Positions 17,084 through 25,013 of a DNA stretch of 64,000 nucleotides are shown here, in pieces (within the stretch, counting starts at the first letter, position 1; each line of letters begins with the position of its first letter). This DNA comes from DAOUJW01 sp034421015 (lineage in GTDB: Bacteria; Chloroflexota; Dehalococcoidia; Lucifugimonadales; UBA2985). The stretch is taken from the NCBI GenBank assembly GCA_034421015.1, contig DAOUKT010000008.1:1-64000 (forward strand). The letters are read 5' to 3'. Under the pieces are notes generated by a model. It saw only the letters and a program-made list of their open reading frames with translations, made no database searches and was not told the origin of the DNA. A program made the translations under genes and the position numbers.

Positions 17084-19045
17084 ATGGGCTTTTTCGTTGA
17101 AAGATGGCGCCGCATCGGCACCAAACTGTACCTGGCCCTGGGCTTTGCCGTTGCCCTGACCCTCATTTCAGGCGCAGTGAGCGTCTTCTACTTTGAGCAG
17201 AGCGGCGACCGCAACTACGATGTCCGCTCGGAGGCCGTGCCTGCCCTGGAGGCTTCATGGGAGGCCTCCCGTGAGGCCGAGCGCCTGCGCAACCTGGGGC
17301 TTGGGCTGCTGGCCGGTTCCGATATCGACGTCCAGGGACGAGCATCCGACGCCGTCGATGCTTCCCTGAGCCGTCTGGAGGCTGCGCTTACCCTGGTCAA
17401 CGGCGTCCCGGAGCTTGCGCCTTACACTCCGTCTGTTGTCGATGCAGCCTACGACATGGCGGACACCATCGACAGACTCTCGGTGAACCGCGAGCAACTG
17501 CGCTCTGCCGACGAAGCCGCCGCCGGAATGCGCCTCCAGCTATCGACCATAACCTCGGACTCGGGCGGGTCCAGGGCCGCTCTCTCCGTCCTCAGGCAAG
17601 CCCTTCAGGCCGGAGATGACCCCGCTCTCCAGGCCCTATGGGACGAGTTCTCCCGCCTCTACTCCGCCGGAATAGACCGGGACGTGGCGTCCCTGGGAGA
17701 GGGTGAGGGCGTTTTCTTCACCCGGGGGCGCCAGATGGTATTGGAGGCCAACGCCAGGGAGCTGTCCACCTCCTTCAACGAGACGAGCGCCTCCCTGGAC
17801 GCGTCGCTGGTCTCACTCCTGGACGCCTCAAGCGACCACTCCTCCGAGTCAATCGGCCTGGCAATCGGCAGCTTTGACGAGGGGCGTACGCTGCTCACGG
17901 CGATAAGCGTGATAAGCGTCATCGCCGCTACGCTGGCGGCCTGGCTGTGGGTGGGCAACGGCATGGTGCGAAGGCTGTCGCGGATGTCGCACCGCATGCG
18001 GGGAATGGCAGACGGCGACCTTGAAACGCCGGTGCCGGAGGTGGGAGAGGACGAGATTGGCGAACTGGCGACGGCGCTGGAGGTCTTCCGCCAGCAGGCG
18101 CTGGAGGTGCAGCGGTTGAACCTTGTGGAGCAGCTCTACGAGGAGCTCCGTGTGACCAACGCGGAGCTGGAGCGCACCCAGGCCCGCATGGTCGCCCAGG
18201 AGAAGCTGGCGGCCCTGGGCGAGCTTGTGTCTGGCGTGGCCCACGAGATCAGCAACCCGCTGAACTTTGTCACCAACTTCTCGGAGGGTTCACTCTCCCT
18301 GTACGAGGAGCTGTCCGAGATGCTCGCCACCTACCGGGAGCACATGTCGCAGGAGGATGCGGGCCTGCTGGACAGCATCACCCAGGATCTGACGGACAGC
18401 CTCGGCCGGGTGCTTGCCAACGGAGGGCGCGCCCTGGCAATTGTGGAGCGTATGCAGGGGCTGGGCGCGGGCGGTGGGGAACCGGTCCCGGTTGACCTGA
18501 ACGGCGTGGTGCGGTCGTCCGTGGAGGTGGCGTGCTCGGCCTTTGCCGCCAGGGTCCAGGATTTTGAGGTTGAAGCGGCATTCGATCTTGATCCGTCAAT
18601 GGGAGAGGTGCCGGTGGCGGAGGGAGATTTCATTGGAGCGATGGTGAACCTGGTGTCCAACGCCTGCCAGGCTATGCACCAGAAGCAGGCGGCCTCCGAG
18701 ATCGAATACAAGCCGGAGCTTGCAGTGACGACCCGTCTGAAAGGTAGCACGGCGGAAATACGCATACGGGACAACGGCGTCGGAATCTCGGAAGACATCA
18801 TCGGCTTGATATTCAACCCGTTCTTCACCACCCACTCCGGCACGCTGGGCGCAGGCCTTGGGCTTACCATCGCCGCGGACGTGGCCCGCAGGCTGGGGGG
18901 CGACCTCTCGGTGGACAGCGTACACGGGGAGTATGCTGAGTTCACCATGACCCTGTCTGCCGTGCGATCTGCCGTCCCGGATGAGGACGATGAGGACGAC
19001 GCAGTGGAGGAGGAATCGGAGGAAGGCCCGGAGACTGAGACGTAA
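17084..19045 (+). CDS. Membrane-bound sensor histidine kinase, orphan
   Basis: A 653-residue kinase. It has a transmembrane helix at about residues 17-38, a long helical extracytoplasmic sensor to about 270, a second transmembrane helix at about 275-297, then a HAMP domain with RMRGMADGDLETPVPEVGEDEIGEL. The phosphoacceptor is His387 in VAHEISNPLNF, and the HATPase domain shows N, G1 (DNGVGI), F and G2 (GAGLGLTIA) boxes. The C-terminal tail is strongly acidic. No response regulator is adjacent and no ribosome-binding site is evident before the ATG. The signal is unknown. Confidence 0.92.
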   Translation: MGFFVERWRRIGTKLYLALGFAVALTLISGAVSVFYFEQSGDRNYDVRSEAVPALEASWEASREAERLRNLGLGLLAGSDIDVQGRASDAVDASLSRLEAALTLVNGVPELAPYTPSVVDAAYDMADTIDRLSVNREQLRSADEAAAGMRLQLSTITSDSGGSRAALSVLRQALQAGDDPALQALWDEFSRLYSAGIDRDVASLGEGEGVFFTRGRQMVLEANARELSTSFNETSASLDASLVSLLDASSDHSSESIGLAIGSFDEGRTLLTAISVISVIAATLAAWLWVGNGMVRRLSRMSHRMRGMADGDLETPVPEVGEDEIGELATALEVFRQQALEVQRLNLVEQLYEELRVTNAELERTQARMVAQEKLAALGELVSGVAHEISNPLNFVTNFSEGSLSLYEELSEMLATYREHMSQEDAGLLDSITQDLTDSLGRVLANGGRALAIVERMQGLGAGGGEPVPVDLNGVVRSSVEVACSAFAARVQDFEVEAAFDLDPSMGEVPVAEGDFIGAMVNLVSNACQAMHQKQAASEIEYKPELAVTTRLKGSTAEIRIRDNGVGISEDIIGLIFNPFFTTHSGTLGAGLGLTIAADVARRLGGDLSVDSVHGEYAEFTMTLSAVRSAVPDEDDEDDAVEEESEEGPETET

Positions 19046-19070
19046 GTTAAGGAAATGAAGAAAAGAACCC

Positions 19071-19098
19071 GTAGGGGCGGTTCGCGAACCGCCCCTAC
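19071..19098. terminator. Perfect 28-bp palindrome between convergent genes
   Basis: The arms GTAGGGGCGGTTCG and CGAACCGCCCCTAC form an uninterrupted palindrome. It lies between the kinase and the convergent surface-protein gene and is likely a bidirectional terminator or a member of a dispersed repeat type. Confidence 0.65.
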
Positions 19099-19189
19099 AT
19101 TCGCCTATGAATTCCTGCCTTCACAGTAGTGACTGCACAGTTGACCTCTGACAGAAGAAGGGCGTTACCGCGACGTACGGCCGGTCGCT

Positions 19190-20428
19190 TCACTCCTGCT
19201 TGCGCAGTATCAGGTAGCTGAACACGCTGGCTGCGAAAATGCTGGCAAGGGCCTGGATGATAATCAGCGTCGCTCGCCGCCTTGGGCTGGAAGCGATCCC
19301 ACCCAGTGTATCGCGAATGCGAGGAACGGCGTCTCCAACGACGGGGACGGCCGGGCGCTCAAGCTCCCTCAGGGTGAGGCCGCCCGCACCTCCTGCAGGG
19401 ACGGCAATTCCGGCTTCGGCTACAGGCGTGGGGGTGGCCTCAGGAGTTGGAGTGGACGTAGGGGTCGGTGTGGTGGTTGGCACCGGCGCTAGCGTAGGCG
19501 CCAGCGTTGGTGCAGGCGTTGGAGATGGCGTGGACGTGGGCACGGGAGTCGGCGCAGTGGTCGCCGTCGGAGTTGGGGAAGGAATCGGGGTAGACGTTGG
19601 CAGAGGAGTAGGAGTCGGAGCCGGTGCAGGAGTCGCGGTCGGCGCCGGTTCCGGCGTGGGCGTCGGTGTGGGAGTTGGAATCGGAGTAGGCGGCGGCACT
19701 GGCGTAGCCGTGGGAGTAGCCGAAGGCGTGGGTGTTGGCGTGGGAGTGGGAGTAGCCGTGGCCGTAGGTGTTGGCGTAGGCGTGGGTGTTGGCGTAGGAG
19801 GGTCCGGTGGGGGCGGCGGCTCGGTCTCCACCGGCGGGGGCGGTGGTGGCGGAGGAGGAGGAGGTGGTGGTGGTGGCGGCGGCGGGTCGGATGGAGGATC
19901 GGCAACAGACTCACACTGCGAACTGGTCCCTAGCGATTCAGGCGCTCCGGTCGCGTCCCTGTCCAGGACCCGCAGTATCGCTTCATTTGGCGAACCCACC
20001 CTGTACTCCGCAAATGCGGAGTTGACGTCAATCCTCATCCTTCGATTCGTCTGTACCGCTCCGCCGTCTTCCGACAGACAAACCGTGAAGCCCAATTCGT
20101 CCGTCTCTTCACCCGGAAAGAATGCAAAGGCTATCAGTTGATCAGTGACCGTGTTCGGCCAGTGCCCCCAAACCCTGATCCCGCCCAGGAGCCGCCCGCC
20201 TGTGAGTAGCTCAGTGTCCTGCGCGGTGACCGGAGGATTGATTCTGAGGGTTACAGTGACCCGCTGCCCTTCCCACACCTCTGCGGCCGGCTCAACGCTC
20301 TCCAGCGTCACCACCGGCAGCTCCTGGCCTGCAACGCGATATCCCGACTGAAGGGTCAGGACTGCAACGGCCAATAGGAGAAGCGCTGCAATAGTTGCGC
20401 CATTGAAAAGAGAGAGAAGCCTCAGCAA
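19190..20428 (-). CDS. Cell-surface protein with Pro/Thr repeat stalk and C-terminal membrane anchor
   Basis: A 412-residue predicted surface protein. Residues 1-35 hold a signal or membrane helix. Residues about 38-160 look like a Calx-beta-type beta-sandwich (VTLESVEPAAEVWEGQRVTVTLRI). Then comes a run of Pro (about 185-205), a long Thr-Pro/Ala-Pro repeat region to about 345, and a C-terminal helix (LIIIQALASIFAASVFSYLI) with a short basic tail. The stalk probably spans the wall or capsule. The start is TTG. The coding DNA of the stalk is a microsatellite-like tract, prone to length change. Confidence 0.75.
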   Translation of the reverse strand: MLRLLSLFNGATIAALLLLAVAVLTLQSGYRVAGQELPVVTLESVEPAAEVWEGQRVTVTLRINPPVTAQDTELLTGGRLLGGIRVWGHWPNTVTDQLIAFAFFPGEETDELGFTVCLSEDGGAVQTNRRMRIDVNSAFAEYRVGSPNEAILRVLDRDATGAPESLGTSSQCESVADPPSDPPPPPPPPPPPPPPPPPPVETEPPPPPDPPTPTPTPTPTPTATATPTPTPTPTPSATPTATPVPPPTPIPTPTPTPTPEPAPTATPAPAPTPTPLPTSTPIPSPTPTATTAPTPVPTSTPSPTPAPTLAPTLAPVPTTTPTPTSTPTPEATPTPVAEAGIAVPAGGAGGLTLRELERPAVPVVGDAVPRIRDTLGGIASSPRRRATLIIIQALASIFAASVFSYLILRKQE

Positions 20429-20681
20429 ATCCAGCAGCGACCTTTCGCTAGACTCTGTACCGAGAGCGCCAAACGGGGCCGGAGGCCGTTGGGGCCTGTG
20501 GGAGTATTCTCTTCCTCCAGACCCATCGCGGGCTCCGTTAGCCTGGTCTGGACTCTGGCAGTATTCGAAACCTGTCCGCGCCTGATTATAGCCTCTCAGT
20601 GCAACCTATGCCAGTGACGACGAAAAGGGCAGGTTTGTGGTGTGGCAATGGAAGAGAAAACTACAGGCGGCTGGAATTACG

Positions 20682-21998
20682 CTAGCGCAGAAGGCGGGCC
20701 GGCTGCTTTGGCGGCCCGGCAATGGCAAAGAAGAAAGACCCCAGGCCCGTAATGGCCGCAATGATTATGAAGGGAATGCGGTAGCCGTCGAAAATGTCGG
20801 CCATGAACCCGGCAAAGAGGGGGCCGCTGGTCATGCCCAGCATGACCACGAGGGAGGAGAAGCCCATGATGGTGGCAAATGAGGCGCGCCCGAAGTAGTC
20901 CGCGCGGATGGTGGTCATTAGCGGTCCGCGCACGCCCCACGCCGTGCCGTGCAGGATCGCGAAGACGTAGACCGGCAGGATTGTGGTGGCGTTTGCAAGG
21001 ATAACCAGGGCAGCGCAGTGGAACAACATCGCAACGGCTGCCAGGTACCGCTTGCTGAACCTGTCGCTCACGAAGCCGCCGCCCACCTGCCCAATGATGT
21101 TGAACACCGTCATCACAGCCACCGCCGTGGAGGCCGCGGTGATGGAGAGGCCAACGGTCTCCATGATGTGGGGCACAAGGTGCAGCGATACCGCCCCCAC
21201 CGTCAGCAGCGCCATTCCGTGTCCCATGCTCAGAAGCCAGAAGGCGGGCGTCCGCATGGCCTCTCTTGCCGTGAAGCCGCCGATGTCGTCACCCGGGTTC
21301 ACATTGCCGTAGTCCGTGGACTCACGCGACGAGTCGCCGTCCAGGCCTCGTTGGGGCAGAGGCTCGCCGTCGGGCAGGTAGCCGTACTGCTCCGGTCTCT
21401 GCCGGAAGAGCTGGCCAAGGGGTATCCCGATTATGATGATGATGACGCCCGAGATAAACGCGGTCGGCCGCCAGCCCAGGGAGCTGAGGGACAAGGCCAC
21501 GGCCGGAACCAGCAGCCCGCCGATCCCGAAGCCGCTCATTGCTATGCCCATCGCCATGCCGCGCTTCTTCTCGAACCAGTTGACAACGGTGGTGGCAACG
21601 GTCAGGAACCCGGCCACGCTGGAGCCGAGGGCCATAAGGAGGAAGGTTACGTAGTAGTCCAGCACTGAGTCGGTGTAGCTGAACATGATGAACCCTGCGC
21701 CAAATATCAGCATTCCGCCACGCACCATTGCCCTGGGGCCGAACCTGTCGATGAGCCAGCCCTGGATGGGGCCCAGGAGCCCACTCTCCGCCCGTGACAG
21801 GGCGAAGGCCCCGGACAGCATGGCCCGGCTCCACCCGAACTGCGCCTGAAGCAGCGGAAAGTATGCAGTGAAGCTGTGGATCATCAGCGACCCGACGATC
21901 ATCTGCATTGTGAAGCCGCCGGAGACAATCCACCAGCCGTAGAAGACGCGGCGAGTCCGTAGTTCCCTTGCCCGGGTGCCTAGAGAGATGCCGGCCAT
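20682..21998 (-). CDS. Major facilitator superfamily transporter
   Basis: A 438-residue protein with about 12 hydrophobic segments and the MFS loop motif after helix 2 (GWLIDRFGPRAMV). The N-terminal RVFYGWWIVSGGF and the overall pattern resemble the monocarboxylate/oxalate-formate (MCT/OFA) group. The central loop (about residues 205-235) is hydrophilic. Substrate cannot be set from sequence; an organic anion is plausible by group only. Confidence 0.88.
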   Translation of the reverse strand: MAGISLGTRARELRTRRVFYGWWIVSGGFTMQMIVGSLMIHSFTAYFPLLQAQFGWSRAMLSGAFALSRAESGLLGPIQGWLIDRFGPRAMVRGGMLIFGAGFIMFSYTDSVLDYYVTFLLMALGSSVAGFLTVATTVVNWFEKKRGMAMGIAMSGFGIGGLLVPAVALSLSSLGWRPTAFISGVIIIIIGIPLGQLFRQRPEQYGYLPDGEPLPQRGLDGDSSRESTDYGNVNPGDDIGGFTAREAMRTPAFWLLSMGHGMALLTVGAVSLHLVPHIMETVGLSITAASTAVAVMTVFNIIGQVGGGFVSDRFSKRYLAAVAMLFHCAALVILANATTILPVYVFAILHGTAWGVRGPLMTTIRADYFGRASFATIMGFSSLVVMLGMTSGPLFAGFMADIFDGYRIPFIIIAAITGLGSFFFAIAGPPKQPARLLR

Positions 21999-22089
21999 TC
22001 AGTATTCCGATTGGTCATATGCTGTGTATCTTATCACAATCGCGGTGAGCTTAGGGATGGAGAGGAGCCGAGGACGCTGGCCGCTGCCC

Positions 22090-22118
22090 TTGCAAGAGCA
22101 GCCCGGTTGGGCTAACAT
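22090..22118 (+). promoter_or_regulatory. Leaderless promoter of the methyltransferase gene
   Basis: TTGCAA at 22090-22095, 17-bp spacer, TAACAT at 22113-22118, then 6 nt to the GTG at 22125. Confidence 0.6.
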
Positions 22119-22124
22119 CCAGTG

Positions 22125-22916
22125 GTGTCGTCCGAGCAGAACATCCCGCCGCAGGTCACCTCCCAGGAGCAGTTCGGGAGGCAGGCCCGCTTCTACTCCG
22201 AGAGCATTGTCCACAGCTCCGGGGAGAGCCTTCAGCTGGTACAGGACTGGGCGTCCAGGAGCAGGTACGCCCTGGCCGGTGACATAGGTACAGGTACCGG
22301 ATTCACTGCCTTTGCCGTCGCTCCATACGCCGACCATGTCCTGGCCGTTGACATCACCCCGGCCATGCTGAACGAGACCCGCAGGCAGGTGGCCCAGCGC
22401 GGGTTGAGCAACCTCGGCTACGTTCTGGCGGCCTCCGAGGAGTTGCCTTTCCTGGACGGCTCCCTTGACCTGCTCACCTGCCGCACGGCGGCCCACCACT
22501 TCCAGGACCTGAACAAAGCCGTCGCAGAGTGGCATCGGGTCGTGGCCCCGGACGCCGTCCTGATAATGGCGGACACGACCTGCCCGGAGGACGGGCCAAC
22601 GGCGGACTGGATGAACGACATCGAGGAGCGGCGGGACCCCAGCCACGTCCGCAACCTCTCGCCGTCCGAGTGGATCGCCCTCCTGGAGGCCCAGGGCTTC
22701 AGCATCACCGACACCGCCCTTGCGCCGGTTCCTATGGGGTTCGACGACTGGGTGCTCCGCTCCGGCACGCCCGCGCCGGTGGTCGACGGCCTGCGCCGCG
22801 ACTTCCTGAACGCCTCCCAGGACGCCATCGACGCCTTCCACATTCGCCAGGACGACGCCGGAGGCATTCAATTCCAGTGGACGTGCGTCGTGGCCCGGGG
22901 CATTCGTCTGGGATAG
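22125..22916 (+). CDS. Class I SAM-dependent methyltransferase
   Basis: A 263-residue methyltransferase of the UbiE/Methyltransf_11 type. Motif I is GDIGTGTGFTAFAVAP, the acidic residue after strand 2 is in VLAVDITPAML, and CRTAAHHFQDL and RVVAPDAVLIMADT follow. The C-terminal region is of unknown use. Two GTG codons lie at 22122 and 22125; the second matches the predicted transcription start and there is no ribosome-binding site. The substrate is unknown. Confidence 0.85.
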   Translation: MSSEQNIPPQVTSQEQFGRQARFYSESIVHSSGESLQLVQDWASRSRYALAGDIGTGTGFTAFAVAPYADHVLAVDITPAMLNETRRQVAQRGLSNLGYVLAASEELPFLDGSLDLLTCRTAAHHFQDLNKAVAEWHRVVAPDAVLIMADTTCPEDGPTADWMNDIEERRDPSHVRNLSPSEWIALLEAQGFSITDTALAPVPMGFDDWVLRSGTPAPVVDGLRRDFLNASQDAIDAFHIRQDDAGGIQFQWTCVVARGIRLG

Positions 22917-22940
22917 CCCCGCAGCGCTCTGTCCTCGCCC

Positions 22941-22969
22941 TTCAACTGGAAGCCCCTTTTTGGTATTCT
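22941..22969 (+). promoter_or_regulatory. Promoter of the ThDP-enzyme gene
   Basis: TTCAAC at 22941-22946, 17-bp spacer, TATTCT at 22964-22969. Transcription would start near 22976, leaving a leader of about 50 nt with GAAGGGAG ahead of the ATG. Confidence 0.5.
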
Positions 22970-23024
22970 GGACTCGGACGGCCGTTGTCCGGCCGGACCG
23001 CCGGGAAGAAGGGAGACCGCACCC

Positions 23025-24614
23025 ATGCCCAAGATGACAGGCGGCCAGATACTGATGAAGTCGCTGTACCTGGAAGGTGTGAGGCGCATATTCGGGCTGC
23101 CAGGCGTCCAGGTGTACCATGCGATGGACGCCCTCTACGACGAGCCCGGCATCCAGTTCATCACAACTCGCCATGAGCAGGCCGCCGGATACATGGCCGA
23201 CGGCTACGCCCGGGCCAGCGGGGACGTCGGCACGTGCCTGGTTGTGCCCGGCCCGGGTCTGCTCAACGCATCCGCGGCCATCGGCACGGCCTACGCTTCG
23301 TCCAGCCCGGTGCTGGTGGTGTCAGGCCAGATCCAGCGAGAGCTTATTGGCGTGGACCGGGGCATGCTCCACGAGGTCAACGACCAGCTGGAGGCCATCA
23401 AACAGGTGACCAAGTGGGCACGGAGGATTCTGGACCCGGCGGAGATACCGGACGCCGTCCACCAGGCCTTCTTCCATCTGAGGACCGGTCGCCCCCGGCC
23501 GGTGGAGATTGAGATTCCGCCTGAGACCCTGGCGGAGGAGGCCGACGTCCAGCTCCTGGAGCCCGGCGACTACTTCCGACCGGCGGCATCCTCCCAGTCC
23601 ATCCGGGAAGCGGCAAGGATGATCTCCGAAGCGCCAAACCCGATTATATGGGCCGGCGGCGGCGTGATGAGGTCCGGGGCATCGGAGATGCTTCTCAAGG
23701 TGGCTGAGCACCTCCAAGCGCCCGTGGTCTGCACCAATGAGGGCAAGGGCGCCATCTCCGACAGGCACTACCTGTCGGCGGGCGCGATTTCAGCGCGAAG
23801 CAACCAGCTTGAGGGCCACGACCTTGTACTGGCCGTGGGCAGCAGGCTCGCCAACCCGGACATGCTGGCGGGCCACAAGGTCATCCAGATTGACGTTGAC
23901 GACGAGGAGATAGGCCGCAACCACAAAGACACCATCGGGCTGGTGGGGGATGCCCGGCGCACCCTGGAGGAGCTGTACAGGGAGCTGTCGGCTGCCCGGG
24001 AGCCAAGGCCCAGCCGCAAGGCGGAGCTTGAGGCCGCAAGGGCCGAGAGACAGAGGACGCTTCACAGGGTGGAGCCCCAGGACTCGCTGACGGCCGTCCT
24101 ACGGAAGGTCATCCCGGACGACGGCATTGTCGTTGCGGACATGACGCAGATTGCCTACTACAGCCGCGTCCACTACCCTGTCTACGAGCCCGGTACGTTC
24201 ATGACCTCGTCCTACTTCGGGAACCTGGGCTACGCGTTCCCGACGGCCCTTGGCGCGAAGGTGGCCCGGCCCGACAAAGCAGTGGTGGCCGTTTGCGGCG
24301 ACGGCGGATTCCTGTACAACTCACAGGAGCTGGCGACCGCGGTCAAGTACGGCATCAACCTGGTGACTGTGGTGTTCAACGACAACGCCTACGGCAACGT
24401 CATGCGTGACCAGATCAACCGGTTCGGCAACAGGCCCATAGGCTCGGAGCTTCACAACCCGGACTTCGTCAAGCTGGCGCAGGCGTACGGGGCCAAAGGC
24501 ATCCGGGCGGACGGCCCCAACCGGCTGGAGGCTGCGCTGCAGGACGCCCTAGCCGCCAACGCCCCGACGCTGATTGAGGTTCCGGTGGGCATGATGCCGC
24601 CACCATACGGCTGA
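23025..24614 (+). CDS. Thiamine diphosphate-dependent enzyme, acetolactate synthase-like
   Basis: A 529-residue enzyme with the three-domain POX/ALS/benzoylformate decarboxylase layout. The catalytic Glu is in ITTRHEQAAGYMADGYAR (about residue 50). The ThDP motif begins at CGDGGFLYNSQELATAVKYG and continues through NDNAYGNV. It could be an acetolactate synthase-like, 2-hydroxyacyl-CoA lyase-like or decarboxylase enzyme; no small regulatory subunit is adjacent, so ordinary IlvB is less likely. It may use the ThDP whose synthesis ends with ThiL. Confidence 0.85.
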   Translation: MPKMTGGQILMKSLYLEGVRRIFGLPGVQVYHAMDALYDEPGIQFITTRHEQAAGYMADGYARASGDVGTCLVVPGPGLLNASAAIGTAYASSSPVLVVSGQIQRELIGVDRGMLHEVNDQLEAIKQVTKWARRILDPAEIPDAVHQAFFHLRTGRPRPVEIEIPPETLAEEADVQLLEPGDYFRPAASSQSIREAARMISEAPNPIIWAGGGVMRSGASEMLLKVAEHLQAPVVCTNEGKGAISDRHYLSAGAISARSNQLEGHDLVLAVGSRLANPDMLAGHKVIQIDVDDEEIGRNHKDTIGLVGDARRTLEELYRELSAAREPRPSRKAELEAARAERQRTLHRVEPQDSLTAVLRKVIPDDGIVVADMTQIAYYSRVHYPVYEPGTFMTSSYFGNLGYAFPTALGAKVARPDKAVVAVCGDGGFLYNSQELATAVKYGINLVTVVFNDNAYGNVMRDQINRFGNRPIGSELHNPDFVKLAQAYGAKGIRADGPNRLEAALQDALAANAPTLIEVPVGMMPPPYG

Positions 24615-24744
24615 TTCTCCGAGCCTTCATCCCTGCTGAAGCTGATCGGGGATGAGCGAGGCCAGCCACTACGGCATCCAGACCACCCCTGCGCAGGCAG
24701 GGGTCCATCGCTCACGTCCAAGGGATACGGGATTCCTGCCTCCG

Positions 24745-24907
24745 GAGACCTTTGCGTAACTACGGCGACATCTTGGAGGCAATACGTTTATCGTCATTCC
24801 CGCGAAAGCGGGAATCTGTTTCCTTCTTTATCGGACGCTCTGGATTCCTGCTTTCGCAGGAATGGTCAGGAGGCGCGCGCCGCAACTGAGGTTATTCAAA
24901 GGTCTCC
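24745..24907. mobile_element. MITE-like element, short type
   Basis: 163 bp with inverted ends GAGACCTTTGCGTAACTACGG / CCGCAACTGAGGTTATTCAAAGGTCTCC. It contains two inner hairpins (CATTCCCGCG/CGCGGGAATC type and ATTCCTGC/GCAGGAAT type). It sits inside a hairpin CCTGC...GCAGG and is flanked on both sides by CTCCG. The rest of the gap 24615-25013 holds a CCCCTGC/GCAGGGG hairpin and, at 24950-24983, a 9-bp stem (GTATCAGGT / ACCTGATAC) placed to terminate gyrA. Confidence 0.8.
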
Positions 24908-24949
24908 CTCCGCAGGAGTTGAGTGATGCTCCGCGCCGGCTCATCCCCA

Positions 24950-24983
24950 GTATCAGGTGTGGAACCTACCACAAACCTGATAC
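24950..24983 (-). terminator. Hairpin downstream of gyrA
   Basis: A 9-bp perfect stem (GTATCAGGT / ACCTGATAC) with a 16-nt loop, about 30 nt past the gyrA stop. No T-run follows. Confidence 0.5.
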
Positions 24984-25013
24984 CGGGAAACGACAACCCT
25001 TTAGAACCTCTCC

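Noticed and set aside
19239..20141. 300-codon Val/Gly-rich open frame on the plus strand
   Set aside because: It is the antisense of the Pro/Thr repeat stalk gene; low-complexity DNA keeps the opposite frame open. It has no ribosome-binding site and no recognisable domain.
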